A DNA stretch of 64,000 nt from Streptoalloteichus hindustanus (GTDB lineage Bacteria > Actinomycetota > Actinomycetes > Mycobacteriales > Pseudonocardiaceae), in contig NZ_FQVN01000001.1 in assembly GCF_900129375.1 (NCBI RefSeq), positions 930,001 to 994,000 on the forward strand, read 5' to 3'. Position numbers and translations under genes: made by a program. The first letter of the stretch is position 1. Each line of letters begins with the position of its first letter. This document shows positions 8,311 to 16,599 of this stretch, one piece after another. A model generated the notes under the pieces. It saw only the letters and a program-made list of their open reading frames with translations. It was not told where the DNA came from and made no database searches.

Positions 8311-8370
8311 ACTAACCTTCCTCTGAAGAGGTAACAAGCAGTGCTGCTTTCCTGTCGGAAGTTTTCCAAC
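8311..8370. promoter_or_regulatory. Two short inverted repeats
   Basis: CCTCT-GA-AGAGG (8320-8331) flanked by CTAAC and TAACAAG, and GGAAGTTTTCC (8357-8367) followed by AAC. They lie between the murR promoter and the Cys-rich mini-gene and may be operator sites for the plus-strand ESX unit or more copies of the murein-regulon site. The binding protein is unknown. Confidence 0.4.
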
Positions 8371-8441
8371 GAAACCTGACTCCCGCGTCGTTCCTCCACG
8401 CCATCGCGCCGTACCCCTGCATCGGAACCGCGGAGGTTGAC

Positions 8442-8573
8442 ATGCAGTGCGTTCGCTGTGGCACATGTCACTCTCTCGGGGGAACCGGGCCGGGGGGCGG
8501 GGCGTCACAAGTTGGCCAGAACGGTCGTTGCATCTGCGACTGGTGCGGCATGATGTGCCGGCCGTATGGGTGA
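8442..8573 (+). CDS. Cys-rich mini-protein, possible zinc ribbon
   Basis: A 43-residue frame below the usual length cut-off. GGAGG (8432-8436) stands 5 nt before ATG 8442, the best ribosome-binding site in the region. The protein starts MQCVRCGTCH, has a Gly-rich middle, and ends RCICDWCGMMCRPYG. Its seven Cys at positions 3, 6, 9, 30, 32, 35 and 39, plus His10, form two clusters that could bind zinc. It ends 20 nt before the PE-like gene and so heads the plus-strand ESX substrate unit. Codon third positions are less GC-rich than in neighbours. I know of no family for it. A non-translated role as a leader is possible, but the start signals and Cys pattern favour a real protein. Confidence 0.6.
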   Translation: MQCVRCGTCHSLGGTGPGGGASQVGQNGRCICDWCGMMCRPYG

Positions 8574-8593
8574 ACCTCGCCAGGGGGACGGTT

Positions 8594-8965
8594 ATGAGCG
8601 GTGGAATGGGCGGCGGCGGGCACTTCCGGATCGACCTCGCGCGCGCGCCGCAGGTCGTGAAGGACCTGGAGGAGGCGCGGAACCAGCTCCAGGTCCTGCG
8701 CGGGAAGATCAACAACCTGGCCTACGCCGGCGACCCGGGCAAAGACGAGGTCAGCGTCAACGCCAAGAACCAGCTGCGGCGGCTCGCCACGGACTCCGCC
8801 CAGGGCTCCCTGGCCACCGCCACCGCCGCGTACCTGAAGGCGATCGACGACGCGGTCAACGCGATGAACGAGACCATCAGGACCCACATGACCGCCGAGG
8901 AGCTCAACACCTACCACGCGCGGCCGTACGAGGGTCCCAAGCCCTGGGTCGACCCCTACACGTGA
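8594..8965 (+). CDS. Small helical ESX-type (PE-like) protein
   Basis: A 123-residue, mostly helical protein that probably pairs with the downstream PPE-like protein, as PE proteins do for type VII secretion. After a Gly-rich start (MSGGMGGGGHF), two predicted helices run through KDLEEARNQLQVLRGKINNL and ATAAYLKAIDDAVNAMNETI. No WxG motif is seen, and the tail ends WVDPYT. AGGGGG lies 7 nt before ATG 8594, which fixes the start. It follows the Cys-rich mini-gene by 20 bp and precedes a lipoprotein, a PPE-like gene and espG on the same strand. The role is inferred from the company it keeps. Confidence 0.65.
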   Translation: MSGGMGGGGHFRIDLARAPQVVKDLEEARNQLQVLRGKINNLAYAGDPGKDEVSVNAKNQLRRLATDSAQGSLATATAAYLKAIDDAVNAMNETIRTHMTAEELNTYHARPYEGPKPWVDPYT

Positions 8966-9008
8966 TCCGGCCCCACGGCCACCGGGATCCGAGACGTGAG
9001 CTGAAGGC

Positions 9009-9611
9009 ATGAGGCAGAGGACGAGGATCAGCGTCGCCGTCGCCGGGGTGGCCCTCCTGGCCGCGTTGACCGGGTGCGGCGGCGGCCAGGAGGGGCAGGC
9101 GCGTCCCGCGGACGGGACCACCAGCGCCACCTCGGCGCCCGGAACGTCGACGCCGTCCGGGGAGCGGTTGGCGCCCCCGGTGGGCGACCCGAGGGACGCG
9201 AGCGGCGTCGCGCCGTGTGACCTGCTCAAACCGGACGCGGCCACCCGGCTCGGCTTCACGCCGCCCGGACAGCCGCTGTCCGACCCCTCGTTCAAGCCCT
9301 GCCGGTGGCGGGGGCCGAACGGCGCGGGTGTGTCGGTCTTCGCGGACACCGGGCGGCAGGGGCTGTCCGAGGTCTACAAGCAGAAGTCCCGGTTCCGGGA
9401 CTTCCGGCCGGTCACCCTGGCGGGTGGGCACCCGGCCGTGTTCGCCAACGACGTCGAGTCCGACGTCGAGTGCGCCGTCTACGCCGGGGTGGCGGACACG
9501 CAGGCGGTGGTGGTCAGCAACCTGCGCCCGACCAGCGACCGCGCCAACCCGTGTGAGAAGGCCAGGCTCGTGGCGGAAGCAGTGATCGCCGGCCTGCCGG
9601 CTGGGAAGTGA
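9009..9611 (+). CDS. DUF3558-like lipoprotein
   Basis: A 200-residue secreted lipoprotein. The signal peptide MRQRTRISVAVAGVALLAALTGC ends in the lipobox LTGC, so Cys23 should be lipidated and anchor the protein outside the membrane. A low-complexity Thr/Ser/Pro linker (about residues 30-60) leads to a folded domain starting near APCDLLKPDAATRLGF, with further Cys in KPCRWRG, VECAVYAG and NPCEKARL that probably form disulfides. This is the layout of DUF3558 proteins of actinobacteria, whose function is unknown. In Pseudonocardiaceae such genes often stand next to PPE-like and EspG genes, as here. Confidence 0.82.
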   Translation: MRQRTRISVAVAGVALLAALTGCGGGQEGQARPADGTTSATSAPGTSTPSGERLAPPVGDPRDASGVAPCDLLKPDAATRLGFTPPGQPLSDPSFKPCRWRGPNGAGVSVFADTGRQGLSEVYKQKSRFRDFRPVTLAGGHPAVFANDVESDVECAVYAGVADTQAVVVSNLRPTSDRANPCEKARLVAEAVIAGLPAGK

Positions 9612-9635
9612 GCTGGGAAGTGATTGGGGGCACCG

Positions 9636-10937
9636 ATGGGTGACTTGGGGCTCGACCGGACGAACGTCAACTGGCAGGCCAAGCAGCTCGACGACCTCTA
9701 CCAGGTCAAGGACGGCGAGACCAGCTTCGGGGACAAGGTCCAGGACTGGAAGGACGTCGCCGCCGAGTTCGAGGCGATCGGCCAGTACATCGACGCGTCG
9801 CTGAAGCAGGCGCGGGTCGTGCAGGACGGCGCGGCGGCCGACGCCCAGCAGCAGGCGATGCAGCCGCTGGCCCAGTACGCCGAGGCGTGCAAGGGCTACG
9901 CCGACATGACCGCGAACGCGGTGCAGGAGCAGGGCGGCCACCGGGTCACGGCGATGACCAGCCTCCCGGAGAAGATGGACAAGCCCTCGCTCAAGTGGTA
10001 CGAGGCGGTCACCCTGCCCGGGCTGGTCAACCACGAGCTGGAGAAGGCCCAGTACGACGAGCGGACCGAGCAGGCCCGCAAGGTCATGGAGACCTACGAG
10101 AACAGCACCAACGCCAACCTCTCGTCGATGCCGACGTTCGAGCCGCCGCCCCCGATGGCCTTCGCGGTCGACGTCCCGTCGGGCGGCCAGAACCCGACGT
10201 GGAACGGCGACTACGAGAGCGGCTCGTCGGTGGGGAGCAGCGGCTCGACCACGTCCCAGCCGCCCGCCACCGTCAACCCGACCTTCACCGCGCCGTCGCA
10301 GGTGCCGCCGGGCAACGGCGGGCACTTGCCCCAGCCGCCCTACAACGGCGGGGGTGGTGGGGGCGGCGGAAACCCGCTGCCCACGCCGAAGCCCCCGATG
10401 CCGCTGCCGATGCCCCCCACGGGCGGCGGCGGCCCGTACCCGAAGCCGACGCCCGCTCCGCGGCCCAACCCGATGCGCCCCCTGCCGCTGCCGACGGGTC
10501 CGACCGGCCCCGGCGCCGGCCGCAACACCCCCGGCCCGGCTGCCGGCCGCGGTCCGGTGCCCAACGGCGGGCGCGGCGGTTTCGGGCCGGGCGGCCCCGG
10601 TGGTCGCGCGGGCTTCGGCCCCGGTGGCGTCGGCGGCCGCGGTCCCGGTGGCTTCGGCCCGATGGGCGGCGGCGCCGGTGACCTCGGGGCGCGGGGCGGC
10701 ATGGGGCCGGGCGGCGCGTCGGGCGTCGGCGGTTTCGGCCCGGAGGACAACGCCCGCAACGGCGCGGCCGGCGGCGGCCGTCCCGGCGCGTCGGGCCCGG
10801 CCGGCGGCGCGGGAGGCCACGGCTCCCGCGGCCAGGGCGGGGAGGACAAGGAGCACAAGCGGCCCGACTACCTCGTCGAGATGGAGGACATCTACGACGA
10901 CGGCACGAAGGTCGCGCCGCCCGTGATCGGTGGCTGA
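9636..10937 (+). CDS. PPE-like type VII secretion substrate
   Basis: A 433-residue protein with an N-terminal helical domain (about residues 1-180) and a Pro/Gly-rich tail. The helical part, with NWQAKQLDDLYQ, a long central hairpin and AMQPLAQYAEACKGYADMTA, fits a PPE/WXG-like bundle. The tail is built of PxPxPxP and GFGPGG-type repeats, then ends in a charged stretch, VEMEDIYDDG. ATG 9636 follows GGGGG by 5 nt. The stop overlaps the region just before espG, and the adjacent EspG is the chaperone known to bind PPE proteins. It is expected at the cell surface or outside. It is not a canonical mycobacterial PPE protein, so the family call is moderate. Confidence 0.7.
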   Translation: MGDLGLDRTNVNWQAKQLDDLYQVKDGETSFGDKVQDWKDVAAEFEAIGQYIDASLKQARVVQDGAAADAQQQAMQPLAQYAEACKGYADMTANAVQEQGGHRVTAMTSLPEKMDKPSLKWYEAVTLPGLVNHELEKAQYDERTEQARKVMETYENSTNANLSSMPTFEPPPPMAFAVDVPSGGQNPTWNGDYESGSSVGSSGSTTSQPPATVNPTFTAPSQVPPGNGGHLPQPPYNGGGGGGGGNPLPTPKPPMPLPMPPTGGGGPYPKPTPAPRPNPMRPLPLPTGPTGPGAGRNTPGPAAGRGPVPNGGRGGFGPGGPGGRAGFGPGGVGGRGPGGFGPMGGGAGDLGARGGMGPGGASGVGGFGPEDNARNGAAGGGRPGASGPAGGAGGHGSRGQGGEDKEHKRPDYLVEMEDIYDDGTKVAPPVIGG

Positions 10938-10947
10938 GGGGTCAGGG

Positions 10948-11733
10948 GTGAACGGGAGGATCACGCTGTCCCTGCTGGCCGCGGACGCGCTCCGCGAGCA
11001 CCTGCGGATCAGGCTGCCGGCGTTGCTGGAGGTGCCCTCGCACGGCGCGACCCTGGACGAGCGGGCGGAACTGCTCCGGCGCGGCTGGGCGGAGATCCAG
11101 GAACGGGGCCTGGGGCGGCCGGGTGCGCTGGACGCGTTCGTCGAGGACGCGCTCCACCTGCTCTCCCGGCCCCCGGTCGGCCTGCACGTGGTCTTCGGGG
11201 AGCGCCCGGACGAGGAGCGGGCCGCCGTCGTGGGCATGCACGGCGACCAGGCCGTCCTCGGCGCCGTCCTGGGCGACGAGTTCGTGCTGGAGCGGCTCTA
11301 CGCGCCGTCGGCCGCGCGGACCCTCGTCGGCCTCGTGCCGGAGGCCCCGGCCGGACGGGGCGTGTCGGTCACGGCGGCCACCGACGCGCTGGAGGACGTC
11401 GTTCGACGGTCCGCGGGGTCGGCCAACGCGATGGCGGCCGGTTTCACCTCCGTGGGGCTGCGCCAGGAGGACGCCCAGCACCTCGCGCAGGTGCTGTCGG
11501 CCCAGCGGCTGCGCGGGGGTCAGTTCGGGGCGAAGAGCTTCGACTACGTCACCGGCCGCACCACGAGGGTGCCCTTCACCGTCGACTTCATCGACACCAC
11601 CGAGGGGCGCTACCTCGTCCAGCACAAGCCGGCGGGTGACGGGCGGCGGTGGTTCACTCTCGCGCCCGGCGACCGCAACCGGCTGACCGAGCGGGTCAAC
11701 GAGCTGATCCGCGCCGCGAGCTCCGGACGCTAA
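10948..11733 (+). CDS. espG: ESX secretion-associated protein EspG
   Basis: A 261-residue EspG-family cytosolic chaperone, which holds PE-PPE pairs soluble and hands them to the ESX secretion ATPase. The start ITLSLLAADALREHLRI, the middle GDQAVLGAVLGDEFVLERL and the end VDFIDTTEGRYLVQHKP...WFTLAPGD match the family. GTG 10948 follows GAGGGG (10936-10941) by 6 nt and gives the usual N-terminus; GTG 10930 is an alternative. It directly follows the PPE-like gene, supporting its role as that protein's partner. Its TAA (11731-11733) interlocks with the TAG of the convergent hydrolase gene. No ESX membrane component lies in this window. Confidence 0.85.
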   Translation: MNGRITLSLLAADALREHLRIRLPALLEVPSHGATLDERAELLRRGWAEIQERGLGRPGALDAFVEDALHLLSRPPVGLHVVFGERPDEERAAVVGMHGDQAVLGAVLGDEFVLERLYAPSAARTLVGLVPEAPAGRGVSVTAATDALEDVVRRSAGSANAMAAGFTSVGLRQEDAQHLAQVLSAQRLRGGQFGAKSFDYVTGRTTRVPFTVDFIDTTEGRYLVQHKPAGDGRRWFTLAPGDRNRLTERVNELIRAASSGR

Positions 11734-13481
11734 CGCCCGGCCGGCCGCCACCCGCCCGCGGTGAGCCGGCCGGGCTCCCGCTCGTCGTCGAACAGGACGC
11801 CCCGCTCGTCCTCGACCCGCAGGTCGTCGAGGTAGACGCCGCGGCCGGAGTACCTCTGGTCGGTGGTGTAGCGCCAGCGCAGCAGGAGTTCCCGGCCGGT
11901 GGGGTGGAGTTCGGCGCGGACGGTCCACCACCGCCGGTGTCCGGCTCCGGCCAGGCCGGGCCGCTCGTCGGCCGGGGCGCCGGGGCCGCGGGCGCTGACC
12001 GGCACCGCCGTCCAGCTCGAACCACCGTCCACACTGGACTCAAGCGTCAGCGTGTCGGTGGGCTCGGTGTCGACGAAGGCGTTGAAGCACACGGAAACGG
12101 GGCCGGACCGCACCGGCATGGGCGGCGTGCGCAGCGTCGCGGTCCGCTGGTCGCCCACCCCGGAGAACCACGCCTCGTCGCCCGCGACGGGACGGACGGC
12201 CATCGCCTGTGCCAGCCCCCTGGCCACCGCCTGGCGCGCCGGGTTGACGCTCCCCCAGTTCCGGCTCGGGTGGACGCGGTTGGTCAGCAGCACGGCGACC
12301 GACCGGGACACCGGGTCGATCACGAGCGACGTGCCGGTGAACCCGGTGTGCCCCGCGGTGCGCGGGCCGGACAGGCCGTCCATGTACCAGCGCTGGTCCA
12401 GCTCGAAGCCGAGCCCGTGGGCGTTGTCCGGGAACGGGGAGTTGTAGTTGGCCAGCATGCGGCGGACCGTGTCCGGGCGCAGGACGCGCCGACCCCGGTA
12501 GCTGCCGCCGTTGAGGATCGTCTGCCCGAGGACCGCGAGGTCGTCGGCCGTGGCGAAGATCCCCGCGTGCCCGGCGACGCCGCCCAACGACCACGCGTTC
12601 TCGTCGTGCACCTCGCCCCGCACGACGCCCCGCGGCGGGGTGGTCGTGAACTCCGTGGCCGCGACGCGGTGCCGCACCGAGGCGGGCGGGTTGTACCCGG
12701 TGTCCCGCATCCCCAGCGGCTCGGTGATCCCCCGGCGCACCAGAGAGTCCAGGTCGGAGCCGGAGACGCGCTCCGCGAGCACGCCCAGCGTGATCAGGTT
12801 CAGGTCGGAGTAGACGTACTTCTTCCCCGGCTCCGCCTGGGGTTTCGCCTCCAGCACCGCGCGGACGCGGGAGGGCTTGTCCGGCCAGTCGCGCCAGAGC
12901 GGCAGGAACGGCTCCAGCCCGGAGGTGTGGGTGAGCAGCTGCCGGACGGTCACCGCGCCCTTGCCGTTGGCGGCGAACTCGGGCAGGTACCGGCTCACCG
13001 GGGCCTCGACCCGGATCCGGCCCGCCTCGACCTGCTGCATCACGACGATCGAGGTGAACAGCTTGGAGATCGAGGCCAGGTCGTAGATGGTGTCGACGCC
13101 GGTCGGAACCCACTGTTCCCTCGGGAGCTCCTGCCCGCTCCCGTCGGCGCGGAGCCCGGCGTAGCGCACCGCGTACCCCGCCGAGTCGCGACGCACGACC
13201 ACTCCGTCGTGGGCGAGCAGGGTCACCGCGCCGGAGAACAGCGGGCGCCCCGGCCCCTCCGTCCACGCCCGCACGTCGGCGAGCGCGGCGTCCAGCGGCC
13301 CCGCGTCCAGCCCGACCTGCTCCGGCGTCCCGTCCCGCAGGACCGTGCGCGGGGACGCGAAGCCGTGGCGGGGCCGGTCGAACCGGCCGGCGGGACCGCC
13401 GGTCTCGGGCGTGGGCTCGGCGGCGGCCGAGCCGGACGCCAGGGCCAGGAGAGCGACCAGGACGGAGACAAGACGACGCAT
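11730..13481 (-). CDS. Secreted serine hydrolase, AmiE/YbbE-like
   Basis: A 583-residue beta-lactamase-fold hydrolase with a Sec signal peptide (MRRLVSVLVALLALASGSAAA). The catalytic SISK (Ser137, Lys140), YSDLN as the second motif and HTGFTG near the C-terminal end of the domain match class C beta-lactamase-like enzymes. A further domain of about 150 residues follows (VCFNAFVDTEPTDTLTLESS onwards) and looks like a beta-sandwich. In Bacillus subtilis the YbbE/AmiE enzyme encoded with NagZ and NamZ removes peptides from MurNAc, and the same trio stands here, so an amidase role on wall fragments is inferred. GAGGAG precedes ATG 13481. It is last in a three-gene minus-strand operon and lies 8 bp from the NamZ gene. 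Confidence 0.75.
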   Translation of the reverse strand: MRRLVSVLVALLALASGSAAAEPTPETGGPAGRFDRPRHGFASPRTVLRDGTPEQVGLDAGPLDAALADVRAWTEGPGRPLFSGAVTLLAHDGVVVRRDSAGYAVRYAGLRADGSGQELPREQWVPTGVDTIYDLASISKLFTSIVVMQQVEAGRIRVEAPVSRYLPEFAANGKGAVTVRQLLTHTSGLEPFLPLWRDWPDKPSRVRAVLEAKPQAEPGKKYVYSDLNLITLGVLAERVSGSDLDSLVRRGITEPLGMRDTGYNPPASVRHRVAATEFTTTPPRGVVRGEVHDENAWSLGGVAGHAGIFATADDLAVLGQTILNGGSYRGRRVLRPDTVRRMLANYNSPFPDNAHGLGFELDQRWYMDGLSGPRTAGHTGFTGTSLVIDPVSRSVAVLLTNRVHPSRNWGSVNPARQAVARGLAQAMAVRPVAGDEAWFSGVGDQRTATLRTPPMPVRSGPVSVCFNAFVDTEPTDTLTLESSVDGGSSWTAVPVSARGPGAPADERPGLAGAGHRRWWTVRAELHPTGRELLLRWRYTTDQRYSGRGVYLDDLRVEDERGVLFDDEREPGRLTAGGWRPAGR

Positions 13482-13489
13482 CGCACTCC

Positions 13490-14758
13490 TCACCGGTAGA
13501 GCAGGTGGCGTTCCCGCTGACGGCGGAAGGCCGACAGCTCCGCGTCCCAGGAGCCCACCACCTCGTCGACGTCGGCGCCGGCGTCCACCTGGTGGCGGAG
13601 CCGGTCGGAGCCCGACAGCCGGTCGATCCAGTTGTCCGCGCGCCAGGAGAAGAGCTCCGGGTAGCGCCGGCGGGCCGTCACGATCATGGCCACCCCGGTG
13701 CGGACGGCGTCGAACGCGCGCCGGTCGGTGAGGTGGAGCTGCACGCCCCCGCAGGTCTGCTTCTCGTGCTTGCCGAAGGTCGGCACGAAGTACGTCTCGC
13801 GGAACAGCACACCGGGCAGGCGGAGCGCGTTGAGGTCCTCCGCCCACCGCCAGTCGACCTTCGGCGCGCCCACCGTCTCGAACGGGCGGGTCGTGCCCCG
13901 GCCCTCGGAGAACGACGTGCCCTCGAACAGGCAGGTGCCGGGGTAGACGAGCGCCGTGTCGGCCGTGGGCATGTTGGGGCTGGGGGGCACCCAGCTCAAC
14001 CCGGTCTCGCCGAACCGGGTGTTCCTGCGCCAGCCGCGGACGCGGACGATGTCCAAAGAGGACAGTCGTCCGCCGGCGTCACCGGGGAGGAACTCCGCGT
14101 CGAACAGCCGGGCCAGCTCGCCGGTCGTCATCCCGTGTTGTTGCGTGATCGGCTTGCGCCCCACACCGGAAGCGAACTTCGGGTCGAGTTGCGGACCGTG
14201 CGCCTCGCCGCCCAACGGGTTCGGCCGGTCCAGCACGACGAAGCGGACCCCGGTCGCCACGGCCGCCCGCATCGCGGCGTACATCGTCCAGACGTAGGTG
14301 TAGAACCGCGCGCCGACGTCCGCGATGTCGAAGACGACCACCTCGACGTCGGCCTTCCGGAACATGGCGGCCAACTTGTCCGGGCTGACGCCGTAGGCGT
14401 CGTAGACGGGAATCCGCGTGCGCGGGTCCTGGTAGTCGCCCTCGGAGCCGCCGGCCTGGGCGGTGCCCCGGAAGCCGTGCTCGGGGCCGAACACCGCCGT
14501 CACCCGCACGTCGCCGCTGTCGTGCATGGCGTCGACGACGTGGCGCAGGTCGCGGAGAACACCGGTCGGGTTGGTCACCACGCCGACCCGCTGGCCGGCC
14601 AGGCGCCGCCACCCCTCGGCGGCCAGCACGTCCGCCCCCGTGGAGACCGGCCACGGCCAGCGCGGTTCCGCCGAGGCGCTGGCGGCGCCGCCGGCGAGAA
14701 CCGGCCCCGCGGCGAGGGACGTGGCGAGGAAGCCCCGTCTGGTCAGGCCGCCCGTCAC
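13490..14758 (-). CDS. namZ: DUF1343 exo-beta-N-acetylmuramidase, NamZ-like
   Basis: A 422-residue DUF1343 protein. NamZ, the studied member in Bacillus, cuts MurNAc from the non-reducing end of glycan strands. The N-terminus LTRRGFLATSLAAG is a twin-arginine signal, so it should be exported folded. Family motifs are clear: VFGPEHGFRG, FDIADVGARFYTYVWTM, LDRPNPLGG, PPSPNMPT and YPGTCLFEGTSFSEGRGT. GTG 14758 begins 4 bp after the nagZ stop. It is the middle gene of a nagZ / namZ / serine-hydrolase operon, matching the gene set of the Bacillus murein-recycling locus. The activity is inferred from the family. Confidence 0.85.
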   Translation of the reverse strand: MTGGLTRRGFLATSLAAGPVLAGGAASASAEPRWPWPVSTGADVLAAEGWRRLAGQRVGVVTNPTGVLRDLRHVVDAMHDSGDVRVTAVFGPEHGFRGTAQAGGSEGDYQDPRTRIPVYDAYGVSPDKLAAMFRKADVEVVVFDIADVGARFYTYVWTMYAAMRAAVATGVRFVVLDRPNPLGGEAHGPQLDPKFASGVGRKPITQQHGMTTGELARLFDAEFLPGDAGGRLSSLDIVRVRGWRRNTRFGETGLSWVPPSPNMPTADTALVYPGTCLFEGTSFSEGRGTTRPFETVGAPKVDWRWAEDLNALRLPGVLFRETYFVPTFGKHEKQTCGGVQLHLTDRRAFDAVRTGVAMIVTARRRYPELFSWRADNWIDRLSGSDRLRHQVDAGADVDEVVGSWDAELSAFRRQRERHLLYR

Positions 14759-14762
14759 GGGG

Positions 14763-16556
14763 TCACCAGCTCAGGCCGTGCCCGAACGGGAACCGGGCGG
14801 TGTCCGGCTTCCCGGGGACGGGAACGGTCACCGGCAACTTGCCCCGCGGCGACGTCTCGCCGAACAGCACCTTCGTCAGCGACTCCATCGCGGCCTGGCT
14901 GTGGGAGTAGGTCGTCAGCCAGGTGCGCGCCTGCTCGACGTAGGCGGCGTCGTACGGGTCGCGGACCGCGACCGCGACCACGGGCCGGCCCGACTCGGCG
15001 AGCCGGCGGACGAGCTCCTGCTGCGGGGCGTCGTCCCAGGCCCGGCTGGTGAGCACGACGGTGAGGTCGTGGTTCCCGGCCGCGGCGACCGCCTCGTCGA
15101 TCGCCTTCGGGTTCGGCTTCGCGCCCGTCGCCAGGCGGGTGGTCGCCGGGCCGCGCGCGGAGATCTTCTCGGCCAGGGCGGTCGTCGTGGCCTCACCCCA
15201 CCCGGTCACCAGGACGCGACCGGGCTTGTCGCGCAGGGGCAGCAGGTTGTCGTCGTTGCGCAGGGCGGTCGTCGTCCGGTCCGCGATCTCCTGGGCGGCC
15301 GCCAGGTGCTCCCGGGTGCCGACCTTCCGGTCCACCGCGGTCTCGTCGACGAACGGGTGACGCGTGATACCCCGGTTGTACTTCATCGTGAGGACCCGAC
15401 GCACGCTCTCGTCGATCCGGCGCTCGCTGAGACGGCCGTCGCGCACCGCGGCGAGGACCCCGTCGTAGGCGGCGCGCAGGTTCTGCGGCATCAGCAGCTG
15501 GTCAGCGCCGGCCTCCAGGGCGCGCACCGCGAGTTCGGCGTCGGGGTACCGCTTGCGGACCGCGTCCATCTGCAGCGAGTCCGTGATGACGACACCGCGG
15601 AAACCCAACTCCTCGCGGAGGATCCCGGTGAGGACCTTCCGCGAGACCGTGGCGGGCTCCTGCGAGTCGTCGAGCTTCGGGACCACGATGTGCGCGCTCA
15701 TGATCATGTCCGCGCCCTGGTCGATGGCGGCGCGGAACGGCGGCGCGTCCAGCCGGCGCCACTGCTCGCGGTCGTGGTGGATCACCGGCAGCCCGCTGTG
15801 GCTGTCGACGTTGGTGTCGCCGTGGCCGGGGAAGTGCTTGACGGTGGCGGAGACGCCGCGCTCCGGGCGCCCCTCGCCCTCGTACCCCCGCACCTGCGCG
15901 GCCACCATCCGCGCCGCGAGCTCGGGGTCGGACGAGAACGAGCGCACGCCGATCACCGGGTTGGCGGGGTTCGTGTTGACGTCCGCGACCGGCGCGTAGT
16001 TCTGGTTGACGCCGACCGCGCGCAGCTCGGCGCCGGCGATCCTGGCCGCCTTCCGCGCGACGTCGGGGCTCCGGGTCGCGCCCAACGCCATGTTGCCGGG
16101 AAACTGGGTCGCCGGCGGACCGAACCGGGCGACGACGCCGTGCTCCTGGTCCGTCGAGATCAGCAGGGGGACGCCGGCGCCCGAGGTGAGCGCGGCGCGC
16201 TGGAGGCCGTTGGACAGCCCCGCCACCTGCTTCGGGTCGGCGAGGCTGTCGGTCCACGAGAAGTAGATGACCCCGCCGAGGTGGTAGCGCCGCACCACCT
16301 CCGCCGGGGTGTCGACGCCGAACTCCGCCTGGTTCTTGGGGTGCCGGCTGTCGGCCCCGCTGCCGTAGGCGTAGGTGACGAAGAGCTGGCCGACCTTCTC
16401 CTCCAGGGACATGCGCCGCAGGACCGCGTTGGCCCACCACGACGCGCCCTGAACTCCCGACGTGGGCGGCTGGGCCTCGGAGGAGGCGGTGAGGCTTCCG
16501 GCGAGGGCCATGGCGACCACCGTGGTCAGGACGCGGCGTCTGGTCGGGCTGACCAC
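14763..16556 (-). CDS. nagZ: Exported GH3 beta-N-acetylglucosaminidase, NagZ-like
   Basis: A 597-residue glycoside hydrolase family 3 enzyme expected to trim terminal GlcNAc from wall fragments. The NagZ loop KHFPGHGDTNVDSHSGLP carries the His/Asp general acid pair, and VITDSLQMDA holds the Asp nucleophile. A C-terminal alpha/beta domain follows, as in B. subtilis NagZ, unlike the short single-domain enteric form. SPTRRRVLTTVVAMALAG is a twin-arginine type signal, so it acts outside the membrane. GTG 16556 is chosen because GGGAGG (16567-16562) lies 5 nt upstream; the longer frame starting TTG 16583 lacks such a site. It is first in the operon, under a promoter matching that of the murR-like gene. 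Confidence 0.85.
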   Translation of the reverse strand: MVSPTRRRVLTTVVAMALAGSLTASSEAQPPTSGVQGASWWANAVLRRMSLEEKVGQLFVTYAYGSGADSRHPKNQAEFGVDTPAEVVRRYHLGGVIYFSWTDSLADPKQVAGLSNGLQRAALTSGAGVPLLISTDQEHGVVARFGPPATQFPGNMALGATRSPDVARKAARIAGAELRAVGVNQNYAPVADVNTNPANPVIGVRSFSSDPELAARMVAAQVRGYEGEGRPERGVSATVKHFPGHGDTNVDSHSGLPVIHHDREQWRRLDAPPFRAAIDQGADMIMSAHIVVPKLDDSQEPATVSRKVLTGILREELGFRGVVITDSLQMDAVRKRYPDAELAVRALEAGADQLLMPQNLRAAYDGVLAAVRDGRLSERRIDESVRRVLTMKYNRGITRHPFVDETAVDRKVGTREHLAAAQEIADRTTTALRNDDNLLPLRDKPGRVLVTGWGEATTTALAEKISARGPATTRLATGAKPNPKAIDEAVAAAGNHDLTVVLTSRAWDDAPQQELVRRLAESGRPVVAVAVRDPYDAAYVEQARTWLTTYSHSQAAMESLTKVLFGETSPRGKLPVTVPVPGKPDTARFPFGHGLSW

Positions 16557-16599
16557 GGTTGCCTCCCGGGAACTCTTCACCAACTGCCAGGTAACCCCT

